Shown: in pieces, positions 44,798 through 53,439 of the stretch
Layout: the number at the start of each line of letters is the position of its first letter
Numbering within the stretch: position 1 is the first letter of the stretch
Assembly: GCA_964352025.1 (NCBI GenBank)
Contig: CAYGPZ010000003.1
Span: 161,433 to 225,432 of the forward strand
Direction: 5' to 3'
Length of the DNA stretch: 64,000 nucleotides
Source: Hirschia sp964352025
GTDB taxonomy: Bacteria > Pseudomonadota > Alphaproteobacteria > Caulobacterales > Hyphomonadaceae
The notes under the pieces: generated by a model
Seen by the model: the letters and a program-made list of their open reading frames with translations, nothing else
The model's database searches: none
What the model was told of the DNA's origin: nothing
Made by a program: the position numbers and the translations under genes

Positions 44798-47134
44798 TTA
44801 GTCGAAATCGCTGCTTCCTGCATTTCCTAATGACCTTAGACTAAATCTGAAATTTACAGATTCAGACGGTCCGATTTCACCGATTCTCGTTTCTTCGCGA
44901 TTGTAACTTAGTTCAAATGTTGCACAGTCGTCTTGGTAATAAATACCATATGTCTGACGTATATTCTTTTCTTCTGTCATGTTTCTGTCGAGGCTAGCTA
45001 GAAGTCCCCAGTTTTTGGTCATTCTAAATGACGCTCTCGTGGAGAATCCTTCTTCACCATCACCTTGTGCCAATTCATTTTCAACACATGCTGCTTGGTC
45101 TAACGTAGTATCGTTACTTAGACAGAGCAATTCGGCTCTACGACGACTCGAGTTTTTCAAACTTTCATCCAGACTGAAGTATTGGAAGCTATTTTTAATT
45201 CGCCAATAGTTAAGAGTGGCGCGGGCATCAATACGCTTAATGTTGAGGCTATCTTCATCAAGTCTTAGGCGAGTATTAAGGCTGAGTGTTCTTCCAAACT
45301 TAAGACCTGCTCCAGCCACATAATCAGAATTGGTACCCGACAAATTGGTAATCTGATCAAACGCGGCATCATCATTTTCGCGCCATCTACGACCGATAAC
45401 ACCGGTCACGGAGTTATCTTTCCCCCATCGGGCAGCAGCATTTACCCCAACAGCAAGGCGTTGCCCACCTTCCCACAAATTATTTAGCGGGGCAGCGTTC
45501 GGATTGAATAGCGTAGATTCATCTGCTTCAAAACGAAGAGTGTGCTCGACATCGCGAACTAATTCACCGCTTCCATTGTCGATGAGAATGCCTTCGTGAG
45601 GGAGGCCATTGTCGTTTGCATTATCGCTTCCCCAAGCTGCCATGGCTGTAGGCTCGATAACGAGGTCAAATGCGCCAGCACGCTTGGTAAGTGGAAAACT
45701 AGCTTGTACTCCAGCTAAGCCGAGTGAACGTGATACAGTTTGTTCTTCATAAACATTGTTTGTATCTTCGACGTCGTAAATATCACCTCGGATTTGTGCA
45801 AAGGGTTCAACAACTATTCCGGGGCCTAAAATTGAACGTGTTCTCCAGTTGGCATTTGTGGTCACGCGGCGTGTTGAGACGCCAAGGTCTCTTTGAACTA
45901 TCGCGGTTGAAGCGGAAACTGCGACGTTACCAAGATTTATGTTTTTCCAATCACCAAGCTCAAAATTCTTTTCAGCAAATAGGGTTGGCAAAACGAGCGG
46001 AGTCGTTGCTGGATCAATGCCAGAAGAAAGACTTTGAAACCTTAGAGCACCTAATTCGGTGTACATCGTTTCGGTTTGTCCCTGCAGATACACTTGAGAC
46101 AGCAAACTTCTGGTTTGGCCGGTGAAAATTCCACGATCGCGGCGTAACCCATCAATATCATATCGACGGTCATAAGTGTCATCTGATTGTATTTCAGTTC
46201 CAAATCCCCATTGCCAGTCATTGTTTATGAGGAATTTTCCGTCTGCCAAGAGGTGGCTATTCCATGTCTCGTCGCCTATTTTCTTACCATCTCCATCAAA
46301 GTCAGAGTCGTAAGCAAATCCACCTTCCGCGTGGACATATCCAGACCAAAAACGTTTTTGGTAAGTCAGTCCAATGAGGGGATTAACGCGTTGATAGATA
46401 GTCGGAGCGATAGTCAATTCTGATGATGGTGAAATAGCCCAATAATAGGGTTGCTTATAAAGCAGTCCAGTTGTGGAGCTTGCACCCGGAGTTGGTTGCA
46501 AGAAACCAGACCGTCTATCTGATCCTGGGTCTGGGTGAGCAAAATAGGGGACATAAACCACCGGTACACCTTTGATATTCAAAAAGGCGTGCTGGTAAGA
46601 GATCATCTCAGTTTTTTTATTTTGTACGGCGCGTTTGGCGCGAATTGACCATGTGGGTTCGCTATCGTCATCGACACAAACAGGACAAGACGTATACGCC
46701 ATTTGCTCAAGTGTATTTCCCTCGTCGCTATCATGAATGGCAGCAGCGGCTGTTGCGACAGCGCCTCCTTCTAAGCGAGAAGAGAAATTTAGGGCATAAC
46801 CATCGCCAAGTTCTTCATTAACTTGGATTTCATCTGCAAACCGAGACTGCCCATCTTTGTCAATGATTTCAACATTGCCTTGAGCTCGGACAATGTTGTT
46901 TTTGCGATCATAGATAACGCGGTCTGCACGAAGTGTTCTTCCGCTGAAGCGAGCGACAACATTGCCCTCATAGATAACTTGTTCATTATCTCTATCTTCA
47001 ATGAGACGCTCCGCATCAAGATAGACACGCTGTTCTTTAGCGAGGTCGGCGCTGACACTTTGGGCATAAGAAATGTTGGAAACAGTCAAAACGGCACTGG
47101 CGGCTGCTGCGTATCGGAAAAAATTTGAAACCAC
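44798..47134 (-). CDS. lptD: LPS-assembly protein LptD
   Basis: Outer-membrane beta-barrel that inserts lipopolysaccharide. A 778-residue protein with a signal peptide (cut near SYAQ), an OstA/LptA-like N-terminal domain (VIYEGNVVARFSGRTLRADR), CPVC near 153, and a barrel of about 500 residues ending SLGNAGSSDFD. Cysteines at CPVC, LCLSN, AACVENE and DDCATFEL could form the disulfides needed for LptD activity. The GTG start at 47134 has GAGG seven bases upstream. Confidence 0.95.
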   Translation of the reverse strand: MVSNFFRYAAAASAVLTVSNISYAQSVSADLAKEQRVYLDAERLIEDRDNEQVIYEGNVVARFSGRTLRADRVIYDRKNNIVRAQGNVEIIDKDGQSRFADEIQVNEELGDGYALNFSSRLEGGAVATAAAAIHDSDEGNTLEQMAYTSCPVCVDDDSEPTWSIRAKRAVQNKKTEMISYQHAFLNIKGVPVVYVPYFAHPDPGSDRRSGFLQPTPGASSTTGLLYKQPYYWAISPSSELTIAPTIYQRVNPLIGLTYQKRFWSGYVHAEGGFAYDSDFDGDGKKIGDETWNSHLLADGKFLINNDWQWGFGTEIQSDDTYDRRYDIDGLRRDRGIFTGQTRSLLSQVYLQGQTETMYTELGALRFQSLSSGIDPATTPLVLPTLFAEKNFELGDWKNINLGNVAVSASTAIVQRDLGVSTRRVTTNANWRTRSILGPGIVVEPFAQIRGDIYDVEDTNNVYEEQTVSRSLGLAGVQASFPLTKRAGAFDLVIEPTAMAAWGSDNANDNGLPHEGILIDNGSGELVRDVEHTLRFEADESTLFNPNAAPLNNLWEGGQRLAVGVNAAARWGKDNSVTGVIGRRWRENDDAAFDQITNLSGTNSDYVAGAGLKFGRTLSLNTRLRLDEDSLNIKRIDARATLNYWRIKNSFQYFSLDESLKNSSRRRAELLCLSNDTTLDQAACVENELAQGDGEEGFSTRASFRMTKNWGLLASLDRNMTEEKNIRQTYGIYYQDDCATFELSYNREETRIGEIGPSESVNFRFSLRSLGNAGSSDFD

Positions 47135-47247
47135 TACTCTTCCTCACGCGCAAATTAAGGCCGTTGGTATTACTAGTACTACAAACAATCTGCTTAAGGA
47201 AAGAGGGAAGCGGCGTCTAGCTTAAATTCTTGAATGAATGTGATAGT

Positions 47248-48357
47248 TTAGCCATCTTCTACGAATGCAATGAGGCTTAAAACACTAAACAAAGCGATTA
47301 ATGCGGGGGCCCACGCAGCAGCTTCAGGCGGCGTGGCACCTGAGCTTGCAAGTCCCTTAGAGACTTGATTTACAAAAAATAGCACGAATCCAGCACCAAT
47401 TCCGGCTGCAAGTAATTGAGTGACTCCACCTGATCTGCGTAACCTGAGGCAAACAACGGCACCTATTAATGCCATTGCACCAAGAAGGACGGGCATAGCG
47501 AGGAGTGTGTGGAATTTCAGAACATATTGTTCGTCATCCAACCCTGCACGGCGAGCATCCTGTATAAGCTTAGGTAACCTCCAAAAAGAAATAGCCTTCG
47601 CATTAGTATATTTGTTTAAAATCGTTCCAGGGTCGAGCGAAGTGGTGAGTGCCAGGAACTCTTGTTTAATCGGTTCGTTATAGGACGAGTATTCCGTTAT
47701 GTTTTCCAGCTGCCAGAAACCGGGGCGAAGGGTCGCTCTATCAGCGTCGATCCGGCGCTGAAATTCAAACTCATCACCGTCACGGTCGAAGATAAAAATT
47801 TCAACATTAGTCAAACTTTGGTTGTCATCGGGCGCAATACTACCGTGAAAAACGGACTGAGTTGTATCACTACCTTGACGCAACCAGACTTCTTTTAGCT
47901 TTGCTTTAGCATCAAGGACTGAGCCATGATCTTGAAGTAAGCTTTCTCTTTCCAATTCATAGCGCTCATTTGAATGCGTTGATAATGGATCTAGTACAGT
48001 CATCGAAAGTACACCCAATACGCAGGCAAGAAAGAAAACAGGACCAAGAAAACGCCAAGCTGAGTTTCCTGCTGCACGAATGGCAGAAAGTTCGGAAGAC
48101 CGGTTTAATTTGGAATAAGCGAGCATGCTCCCGACCAAAATCGCGAAGGGAAGAGTCTCCAAAATCAGCTGTGGAGCCTTAAGTGCTGTTAGCTGGAAAG
48201 CTTCAAGGAGTGAGAGCTCTGTTCTTGCACCCACTGTGCGCAATTGCTCTACCATATCGACAAGTAAAATCGCTCCTAGAATGATCCCAAGGGTCGTCAC
48301 GAGACCCTTCACGCATTCTGAGAATATATATCGTTGTATACGACTGACTAAAACCAT
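47248..48357 (-). CDS. lptG: LPS export ABC transporter permease LptG
   Basis: A 369-residue permease with about six membrane helices and a large periplasmic beta-jellyroll (about 100-265). Pattern: MVLVSRIQRYIFSECVKGL, LPFAILVGSMLAYSKLNRSSEL, then FHTLLAMPVLLGAMALIGAVVCLR. With LptF and LptB it extracts lipopolysaccharide from the inner membrane. It begins one base after the lptF stop. Confidence 0.94.
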   Translation of the reverse strand: MVLVSRIQRYIFSECVKGLVTTLGIILGAILLVDMVEQLRTVGARTELSLLEAFQLTALKAPQLILETLPFAILVGSMLAYSKLNRSSELSAIRAAGNSAWRFLGPVFFLACVLGVLSMTVLDPLSTHSNERYELERESLLQDHGSVLDAKAKLKEVWLRQGSDTTQSVFHGSIAPDDNQSLTNVEIFIFDRDGDEFEFQRRIDADRATLRPGFWQLENITEYSSYNEPIKQEFLALTTSLDPGTILNKYTNAKAISFWRLPKLIQDARRAGLDDEQYVLKFHTLLAMPVLLGAMALIGAVVCLRLRRSGGVTQLLAAGIGAGFVLFFVNQVSKGLASSGATPPEAAAWAPALIALFSVLSLIAFVEDG

Positions 48358-48358
48358 T

Positions 48359-49513
48359 CTATGTCAGCGCCTTTGGTTGTTTATGAGGCGCGCTAATGCT
48401 TTCTCTCTTCATCGCATTTGCAGCGAGTTTGAAGCCACGTCCCAAGAAAAACATGAGAGCAAGAATGATAAAGCTGAAAATTGGGATTATGTACTGAATA
48501 AAGTTTAGGTTTGGGCTATCTTCACCAACAGAAACAGAAGCGAGGGCAAGAAGTTGGGTGAATAACCCAACACCCGTGGCTGTCGATATGCGTCGTTGAT
48601 ATCCATGGCGGCTAAAATCACCTCCAAGAACGGCCACGACTGCTAGCATGGCCATAAACATATTCATTAATGGAAGGGCTAGCCGAGAATGTCCTTCAGC
48701 AAAGAATTTATGGGCATTGTCGCGATCATAAAAGCTGTTTGAGTCAGGATAGAATAACTCTGGTAAAAACCTATCTGATGCCTTCAAGACATAGCTTTTA
48801 TCTGAATCAACAAAGGCCGCTAACTCGTATATGTATTGATCGAATGTGCCATCCCACAACTGTCCGTCCGCATCGACTTTTTGGACGCGTGCATTTCGCA
48901 TCAGGATTGCCGGAATACCTTCGACTTCGGTGACAGCACCCGTGCGCGCAATATAGGTAGTATTGGCGTCAGGGTCTCTGGCATCGCTGATAAGCAATGT
49001 GCGAAGTTCTCCGCCACCCATCGATTTTCCGATGTAAACGGTGAGGTTGTTAGCGGGTGTGTTAAATTCGCCAGGCTTAACAAGCGTGGCCGCTAGGTCA
49101 GATCTTGCACTTGTCAGTGTTTCCCGCATTTCACGATAAGCGGCGGGCTGTACCCATAAATTTATGCAGAGATGTAATATCGCTGCGAGAGCACCAATGC
49201 GAAGTACGGGCGAAGAAATTTCTAGGCGTGACATCCCAGCTGCCTGCGCAACAACGATTTCACTATCTCTATGCGCGCGGTTGAGGGTGGCAATAGCCGC
49301 CACAAATAGGGCGATTGGCAATAACAGTCCAATAACTTGAGGCGCAGCCAACATGGAAACGTACAGAAACGTCAGAGCTGACTGGCGATTCTCGACGATC
49401 AGGTCGATTTGCGTCAAACCCTGCGTGAGCAGAGCGATGAGGACTAGCCCGCCGACAATGGCAACCATAGTTCGCAGAACATTTCCGAACAAATATTGCT
49501 GAAAACGGTTCAT
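48359..49513 (-). CDS. lptF: LPS export ABC transporter permease LptF
   Basis: A 384-residue partner of LptG: MNRFQQYLFGNVLRTM, LLLPIALFVAAIATLNRAHRDSEIVVAQAAGMS (the LptF/G coupling region) and a periplasmic domain at about 95-270, then three C-terminal helices. It heads the operon and is divergent from pepA across about 200 bases, which must hold both promoters. Confidence 0.94.
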   Translation of the reverse strand: MNRFQQYLFGNVLRTMVAIVGGLVLIALLTQGLTQIDLIVENRQSALTFLYVSMLAAPQVIGLLLPIALFVAAIATLNRAHRDSEIVVAQAAGMSRLEISSPVLRIGALAAILHLCINLWVQPAAYREMRETLTSARSDLAATLVKPGEFNTPANNLTVYIGKSMGGGELRTLLISDARDPDANTTYIARTGAVTEVEGIPAILMRNARVQKVDADGQLWDGTFDQYIYELAAFVDSDKSYVLKASDRFLPELFYPDSNSFYDRDNAHKFFAEGHSRLALPLMNMFMAMLAVVAVLGGDFSRHGYQRRISTATGVGLFTQLLALASVSVGEDSPNLNFIQYIIPIFSFIILALMFFLGRGFKLAANAMKRESISAPHKQPKALT

Positions 49514-49714
49514 TCACTTCCTCAAATAAGAACTTTCAGAAATAATCACCATTTAAAGGGTGGTTTTCTAAAATAAATTGCGTTCTACACTGTCGATCGA
49601 TTAATGGCGCGGCTAAAATTAACCAACCACACTTTGATATGAGTGCCTAGCGGCTTGCGCGCGAGCTGTCGACGCTTATTTCAGTTTCTATACATGTTTA
49701 AAGGACAAAAACTG

Positions 49715-51187
49715 ATGGAATTAAACTTCAAAACCGATGCTAACGCTGAAGCCATTGCCTATTTAGGGTTTGAAGGTGAAGTGATTCCCTCAGCTGCTGC
49801 TGAGGTCGATAAAGCCACTGGCGGCGCTTTGGCAAAAGCTGCAGAAGCCGCCCGCTTTGAAGGAAAATCAGGTCAGATCGTTGAAATCCTAGCCCCTAAT
49901 GGCGTTGATGCTTCACGCATTCTGCTTGTTGGTTTGGGCAAAGAAGACAAAGCAGATGATCGCGTTTTTGAAAATGTCGGTGCAACACTCAGCAAAAAAT
50001 TGCTAAATTCCGGTGCCAAAGCACTAGATATCGTCGGCGCACCATCCGCTGATGCATCATCACGTATCGCATTAGGCGCAAGATTGGCGGCTTACCGATT
50101 CGATAATTACCGCACGACTTTGAAAGATGACGCCAAGCCAACATTGACGTCTGTATCTCTTGTTATGTCCGATGTGAAAGATGCAAAAGCAGCTTGGAAA
50201 CGTCTCTCCGCGACTGCGGATGGGACTGAGTTAGCGCGTGACCTTATGAACGAGCCGCCAAACACACTTCACCCAGAAACTTACGCTGAGCGTATCAAAA
50301 CACTAGAAGAGCATGGTCTAGAGGTCGAAATTCTAGATGAAGCTGCGATGGAAAAGCTTGGCATGGGATCATTGCTCGGTGTGGGGCAAGGTTCGGTCAA
50401 AGGCTCAAAACTAGTCGTCATGAAATGGAATGGCAGCAAAGATAAAAAAGCTGCGCCGTTGGCATTGGTCGGAAAAGGCGTGACGTTTGATACAGGTGGT
50501 ATCTCCCTAAAACCAGGCGGCGGTATGGAAGATATGAAAGGCGACATGGGTGGTTCTGCTGCTGTTGTTGGTGCCATGCTTTCAATTGCCAAGCGTAAAG
50601 CCAAGGCAAATGTTGTTGGTCTTGTCGGTCTTGTTGAAAACATGCCTGATGGCGATGCTATCCGTCCCGGTGACATTCTGACATCTGCATCTGGCAAAAC
50701 CATCGAAATTCAAAACACGGATGCAGAAGGACGTTTGGTTCTTGTTGATGTGCTTTGGTACGCGCAAGAAAAACACAAGCCGAAAGCAATCATCGATCTT
50801 GCAACGCTAACAGGGGCTATCCTTGTGGCACTTGGCGATGAGCATGCAGGTGTCTTCTCCAACAATGACGAGCTTGCTGGCCAGATTGATGCAGCGGGTA
50901 AAGCAGAAGGTGAAACAACGTGGCGTCTGCCGCTTGGTCCTAACTATGACAAGCTGCTTGATTCCAAGTTCGCTGATATGAAAAATATCGGTGGTCGCTT
51001 GGCAGGTTCCACAACGGCAGCGCAATTCCTTCAGCGCTTTATCGAGAATGACACACCTTGGGCGCATATTGATATTGCAGGTGTTGCATGGCGTAATAAC
51101 GCATCACGTCCGATGGAGCCTGTATGGGCGTCGGGTTATGGTCCACGTTTGCTAGACCGTATCGTCGCGGATAATTTCGAGGACTAG
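49715..51187 (+). CDS. pepA: Leucyl aminopeptidase (cytosol aminopeptidase, M17)
   Basis: Two-zinc aminopeptidase. A 490-residue protein with GKGVTFDTGGISLKPGGGM (metal/Lys site), NTDAEGRLVLVD (the M17 signature) and DLATLTGAILVALG. Upstream in-frame codons to 49643 lack homology; the ATG at 49715 has AAGGA about ten bases before it. In Enterobacteria PepA also binds DNA, and here too it lies next to lptF (divergent) and holC. Confidence 0.96.
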   Translation: MELNFKTDANAEAIAYLGFEGEVIPSAAAEVDKATGGALAKAAEAARFEGKSGQIVEILAPNGVDASRILLVGLGKEDKADDRVFENVGATLSKKLLNSGAKALDIVGAPSADASSRIALGARLAAYRFDNYRTTLKDDAKPTLTSVSLVMSDVKDAKAAWKRLSATADGTELARDLMNEPPNTLHPETYAERIKTLEEHGLEVEILDEAAMEKLGMGSLLGVGQGSVKGSKLVVMKWNGSKDKKAAPLALVGKGVTFDTGGISLKPGGGMEDMKGDMGGSAAVVGAMLSIAKRKAKANVVGLVGLVENMPDGDAIRPGDILTSASGKTIEIQNTDAEGRLVLVDVLWYAQEKHKPKAIIDLATLTGAILVALGDEHAGVFSNNDELAGQIDAAGKAEGETTWRLPLGPNYDKLLDSKFADMKNIGGRLAGSTTAAQFLQRFIENDTPWAHIDIAGVAWRNNASRPMEPVWASGYGPRLLDRIVADNFED

Positions 51188-51191
51188 GCAT

Positions 51192-51680
51192 TTGTCAGAC
51201 ACGTCCAGCAAATCAAAGGGTGAATGGTGGTTTTACCATTTAGAGCGCACGTCTTTAGAAGAAGCGCTTGGCCCTTTGCTGGAAAAATGCCTGCAAAAAG
51301 ACTGGCGTGTCCTCATTGTAGGTGATGAGGACCGCTTACCTAAATTAGATATGGGACTTTGGACGTGGAAAGCGGAAAGCTTTCTGCCACATGCGCGCGC
51401 CGATAAAGCGGGCGACACGATGGAGCGCCAGCCAATATTGCTCTCAACGACGCCAGATCCCGCCAATAAAGCCGATATTGTCGTGCTGCTTGATGGGTGT
51501 CGATTAAAGGATGAACCTGCGGACGCAACATCCTATGTGCGCTGCATGGTGGTCTTTGATGGCGATGATTATAATGCCCGCGACACAGCCCGCACCCAGT
51601 TTAAAGCCGCAAAAGATGCTGGCCAAACAGTCAGCTATTTCCAGCAAAACGATCGCGGCGGCTGGGATAAGAAGGGGTAG
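51192..51680 (+). CDS. holC: DNA polymerase III subunit chi
   Basis: Links the clamp loader to single-strand-binding protein. A 162-residue protein with WWFYHLERTSLEEALGPLLEKCLQKDWRVLI and ADIVVLLDGCRL, typical of HolC. The start appears to be TTG at 51192, four bases after the pepA stop, with AGGACTAGG upstream. pepA-holC is a conserved pair. Confidence 0.93.
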   Translation: MSDTSSKSKGEWWFYHLERTSLEEALGPLLEKCLQKDWRVLIVGDEDRLPKLDMGLWTWKAESFLPHARADKAGDTMERQPILLSTTPDPANKADIVVLLDGCRLKDEPADATSYVRCMVVFDGDDYNARDTARTQFKAAKDAGQTVSYFQQNDRGGWDKKG

Positions 51681-51686
51681 GGGTTC

Positions 51687-51720
51687 GAGACCTCATGCTA
51701 TTTATCATGAGGCAGTTTCT
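51687..51720 (+). terminator. Possible terminator after holC
   Basis: CCTCATG/CATGAGG forms a perfect seven-pair stem with an eight-base loop, ten bases after the holC stop, widened by gaga/tctc. There is only a short T-run, so confidence is modest. Confidence 0.45.
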
Positions 51721-51812
51721 CGCCAATAGTGGACATTCCAATGTAGCTATTCTTGTCTTAAATAAAGGGTGAAACGAGTTGACTTTGTCATGTTTGTTTT
51801 CATGGTGTACTG

Positions 51813-52304
51813 ATGGCAAAATCTTATTCAGAATATGAACGCAAACTCTTTTCTACAATTGAGGAACATGGTTGGCAGTTCACTTTCGTTTTTGATCCCG
51901 ATGGCAATGAACCAGACTTTGGGTATTCTGTTGGATTTAGTAAAACGCTAAACGCACCTGAATTTATAATTTTTGGGCTTCCTCAAGACATCATGAGTTC
52001 CATGCTTTGGGAAGTCTTCCGACAAATCCGAGGTGGAGTCGTGCCATCAGATGGCATGGCTTGGGAGGGTTTGTTGGAGGGACACAGCTGCATTAGCCGT
52101 AAAGCTATTCATAACGATTTACACATTGAATATGCAGTATCTGCAAATTGGTTTTGGCGTGAGAGTGGAAATGTCGGCTCACCTGAGGTTCTACAATTAG
52201 TCTGGCCGGGAGCACAGCAGGGTTTACTTCCATGGGAAAAGGGCTGCAGCCATGATGTAATAGATTGCCAGCCGGCGCTTTGGCTTAAGGAAAAATTCGA
52301 ATAA
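51813..52304 (+). CDS. DUF4262 domain protein
   Basis: A 163-residue soluble protein matching the DUF4262 pattern as I recall it: EHGWQFTFVFDPDGNEPDFGYSVGF at the N-terminus, then PEFIIFGLPQDIM. The family is common in bacteria, often near stress or toxin genes; no activity is known. No signal peptide. It sits alone between holC and ndk and could be accessory, since pepA-holC-ndk are often close together. Confidence 0.8.
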   Translation: MAKSYSEYERKLFSTIEEHGWQFTFVFDPDGNEPDFGYSVGFSKTLNAPEFIIFGLPQDIMSSMLWEVFRQIRGGVVPSDGMAWEGLLEGHSCISRKAIHNDLHIEYAVSANWFWRESGNVGSPEVLQLVWPGAQQGLLPWEKGCSHDVIDCQPALWLKEKFE

Positions 52305-52490
52305 TCTAGAAATCCTATGTCCTTTTACTAATGTCCGCTTAGGGCCACAAATACTCTGATGAATAGGCCAAATTTAGCTACTAACTTCCATCTATTCCAA
52401 AACAGAACTTGCCCCGCGAGGCTACTCAGTCTATAGCGCGCCAAACGAATTCGTTTCCTGTATAAGTAGAACCCTCAAGGAAGTTTGAAA

Positions 52491-52913
52491 ATGGCTATTC
52501 AGCGCACATTCTCTATCATCAAACCAGACGCAACAAACCGCAACCTAACTGGTAAAATCAACGCAGTTTTTGAAGAAGCTGGTCTTCGTGTAGTAGCGCA
52601 AAAGCGCGTGCGCATGACTGCTGCTCAAGCTGAAGGTTTCTACGCAGAGCACAAAGAGCGTCCATTCTTTGGTGAGCTTGTTGAGTTCATGACATCTGCT
52701 CCTGTTGTTCTTCAGGTTCTTCAAGGTGAAAACGCTGTTCTAGCTCACCGTGAAGTTATGGGTGCAACGAACCCAGAAGAAGCTGCTGATGGTACTGTTC
52801 GTAAGCTTTTCGCTCAATCAATCGGTGAAAACTCAGTGCACGGTTCAGACTCTGAAGAGTCAGCTGCACGTGAAATCAACTACTTCTTCCGTCCTGAAGA
52901 AATCGTTGGCTAA
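52491..52913 (+). CDS. ndk: Nucleoside diphosphate kinase
   Basis: Exchanges phosphate between NTPs and NDPs. A 140-residue protein with RTFSIIKPDATNRNL, the active-site His in VHGSDSEESA near 117, and a typical length. AAGGAAG lies seven bases before the ATG at 52491; a TTG two codons upstream is not preferred. Codon choice looks like that of the ribosomal protein genes, so it is probably highly expressed. Confidence 0.98.
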   Translation: MAIQRTFSIIKPDATNRNLTGKINAVFEEAGLRVVAQKRVRMTAAQAEGFYAEHKERPFFGELVEFMTSAPVVLQVLQGENAVLAHREVMGATNPEEAADGTVRKLFAQSIGENSVHGSDSEESAAREINYFFRPEEIVG

Positions 52914-52982
52914 GCTGGCGGACATAGTCAGCGTCTAATTTTAACGCTCTTAAACGAGCCCAAGATTTAGACACGATAGAAT

Positions 52983-53016
52983 AAAAAAACCGTCCAGAGC
53001 GATCTGGACGGTTTTT
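52983..53016. terminator. Bidirectional terminator between ndk and the YRG-repeat gene
   Basis: Stem CCGTCCAGA/TCTGGACGG at 52990-53011 with a GCGA tetraloop, extended by A/T runs on both sides. It can serve the rightward ndk and the leftward YRG gene. Confidence 0.93.
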
Positions 53017-53073
53017 CTTTGGCCAGGGTCAGGCCGAAATCACGATCGAGGGTAGGGGGAACTCGATAAGTGA

Positions 53074-53256
53074 TTATGCGTAGTGCGCACCACGGTAGAA
53101 CAGGTCTTTTTTATCTGCCTTTGGCTCTACAGTACGTTCGCCATCGTGATGTACACCGCGATAAATCAGGTCAGGACGGTTCATTTGCTGTTTTAGAGTT
53201 TTGTTCTCTTCAACGTCTTCCACAACGACTCCGCGATAAATGTACTTGGTTTTCAT
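53074..53256 (-). CDS. Small protein with three YRG repeats (DUF4278-like)
   Basis: A 60-residue protein with a very good ribosome binding site (AAGGAG, six bases before the ATG), so it is almost certainly expressed. It consists of three copies of a short motif: YIYRGVVVE (5-13), LIYRGVHHDG (30-39) and LFYRGAHYA (52-60), with charged linkers between. This repeat is what I recall of the DUF4278 family, which is best known from cyanobacteria. There is no membrane segment or cysteine. The motif resembles the tip of the PII T-loop, IYRGAEYE, and the gene is divergent from a gene that encodes a PII domain. A functional link is an attractive inference, not shown. Confidence 0.85.
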   Translation of the reverse strand: MKTKYIYRGVVVEDVEENKTLKQQMNRPDLIYRGVHHDGERTVEPKADKKDLFYRGAHYA

Positions 53257-53310
53257 CTCTGTCTCCTTGTAGCTGCGTGTAAGCAGGGCTGCTTTCTGTC
53301 TGTCTTGTGA

Positions 53311-53363
53311 GTAATATATGTAAGGTGTGTAAGTTTGTCAACTTACTCAGCTTTACTTGTTAC
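53311..53363. promoter_or_regulatory. Candidate operator: six GTAA half-sites between the YRG and RHH-PII genes
   Basis: GTAA occurs at 53311, 53320 and 53329, exactly nine bases apart; its inverse TTAC occurs at 53343, 53353 and 53360. The central pair forms GTAAGTT-tgtc-AACTTAC (53329-53346). Most half-sites read TGNGTAA on one strand or the other. Ribbon-helix-helix proteins bind such short tandem and inverted half-sites, so the neighbouring RHH-PII protein is the natural candidate to bind here and control both genes. Confidence 0.55.
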
Positions 53364-53439
53364 ACATGTTGTGTTTTTTGCTGTTATCCGCGATAATCTG
53401 CTTTATCCGGTTCGTGTAAAAAGTAATGGAATCAATAAT

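Noticed and set aside
53335..53439. N-terminal extension of the RHH-PII protein
   Set aside because: It would begin with a TTG inside the GTAA operator array and shows no ribosome binding site; the RHH domain starts normally at 53440.
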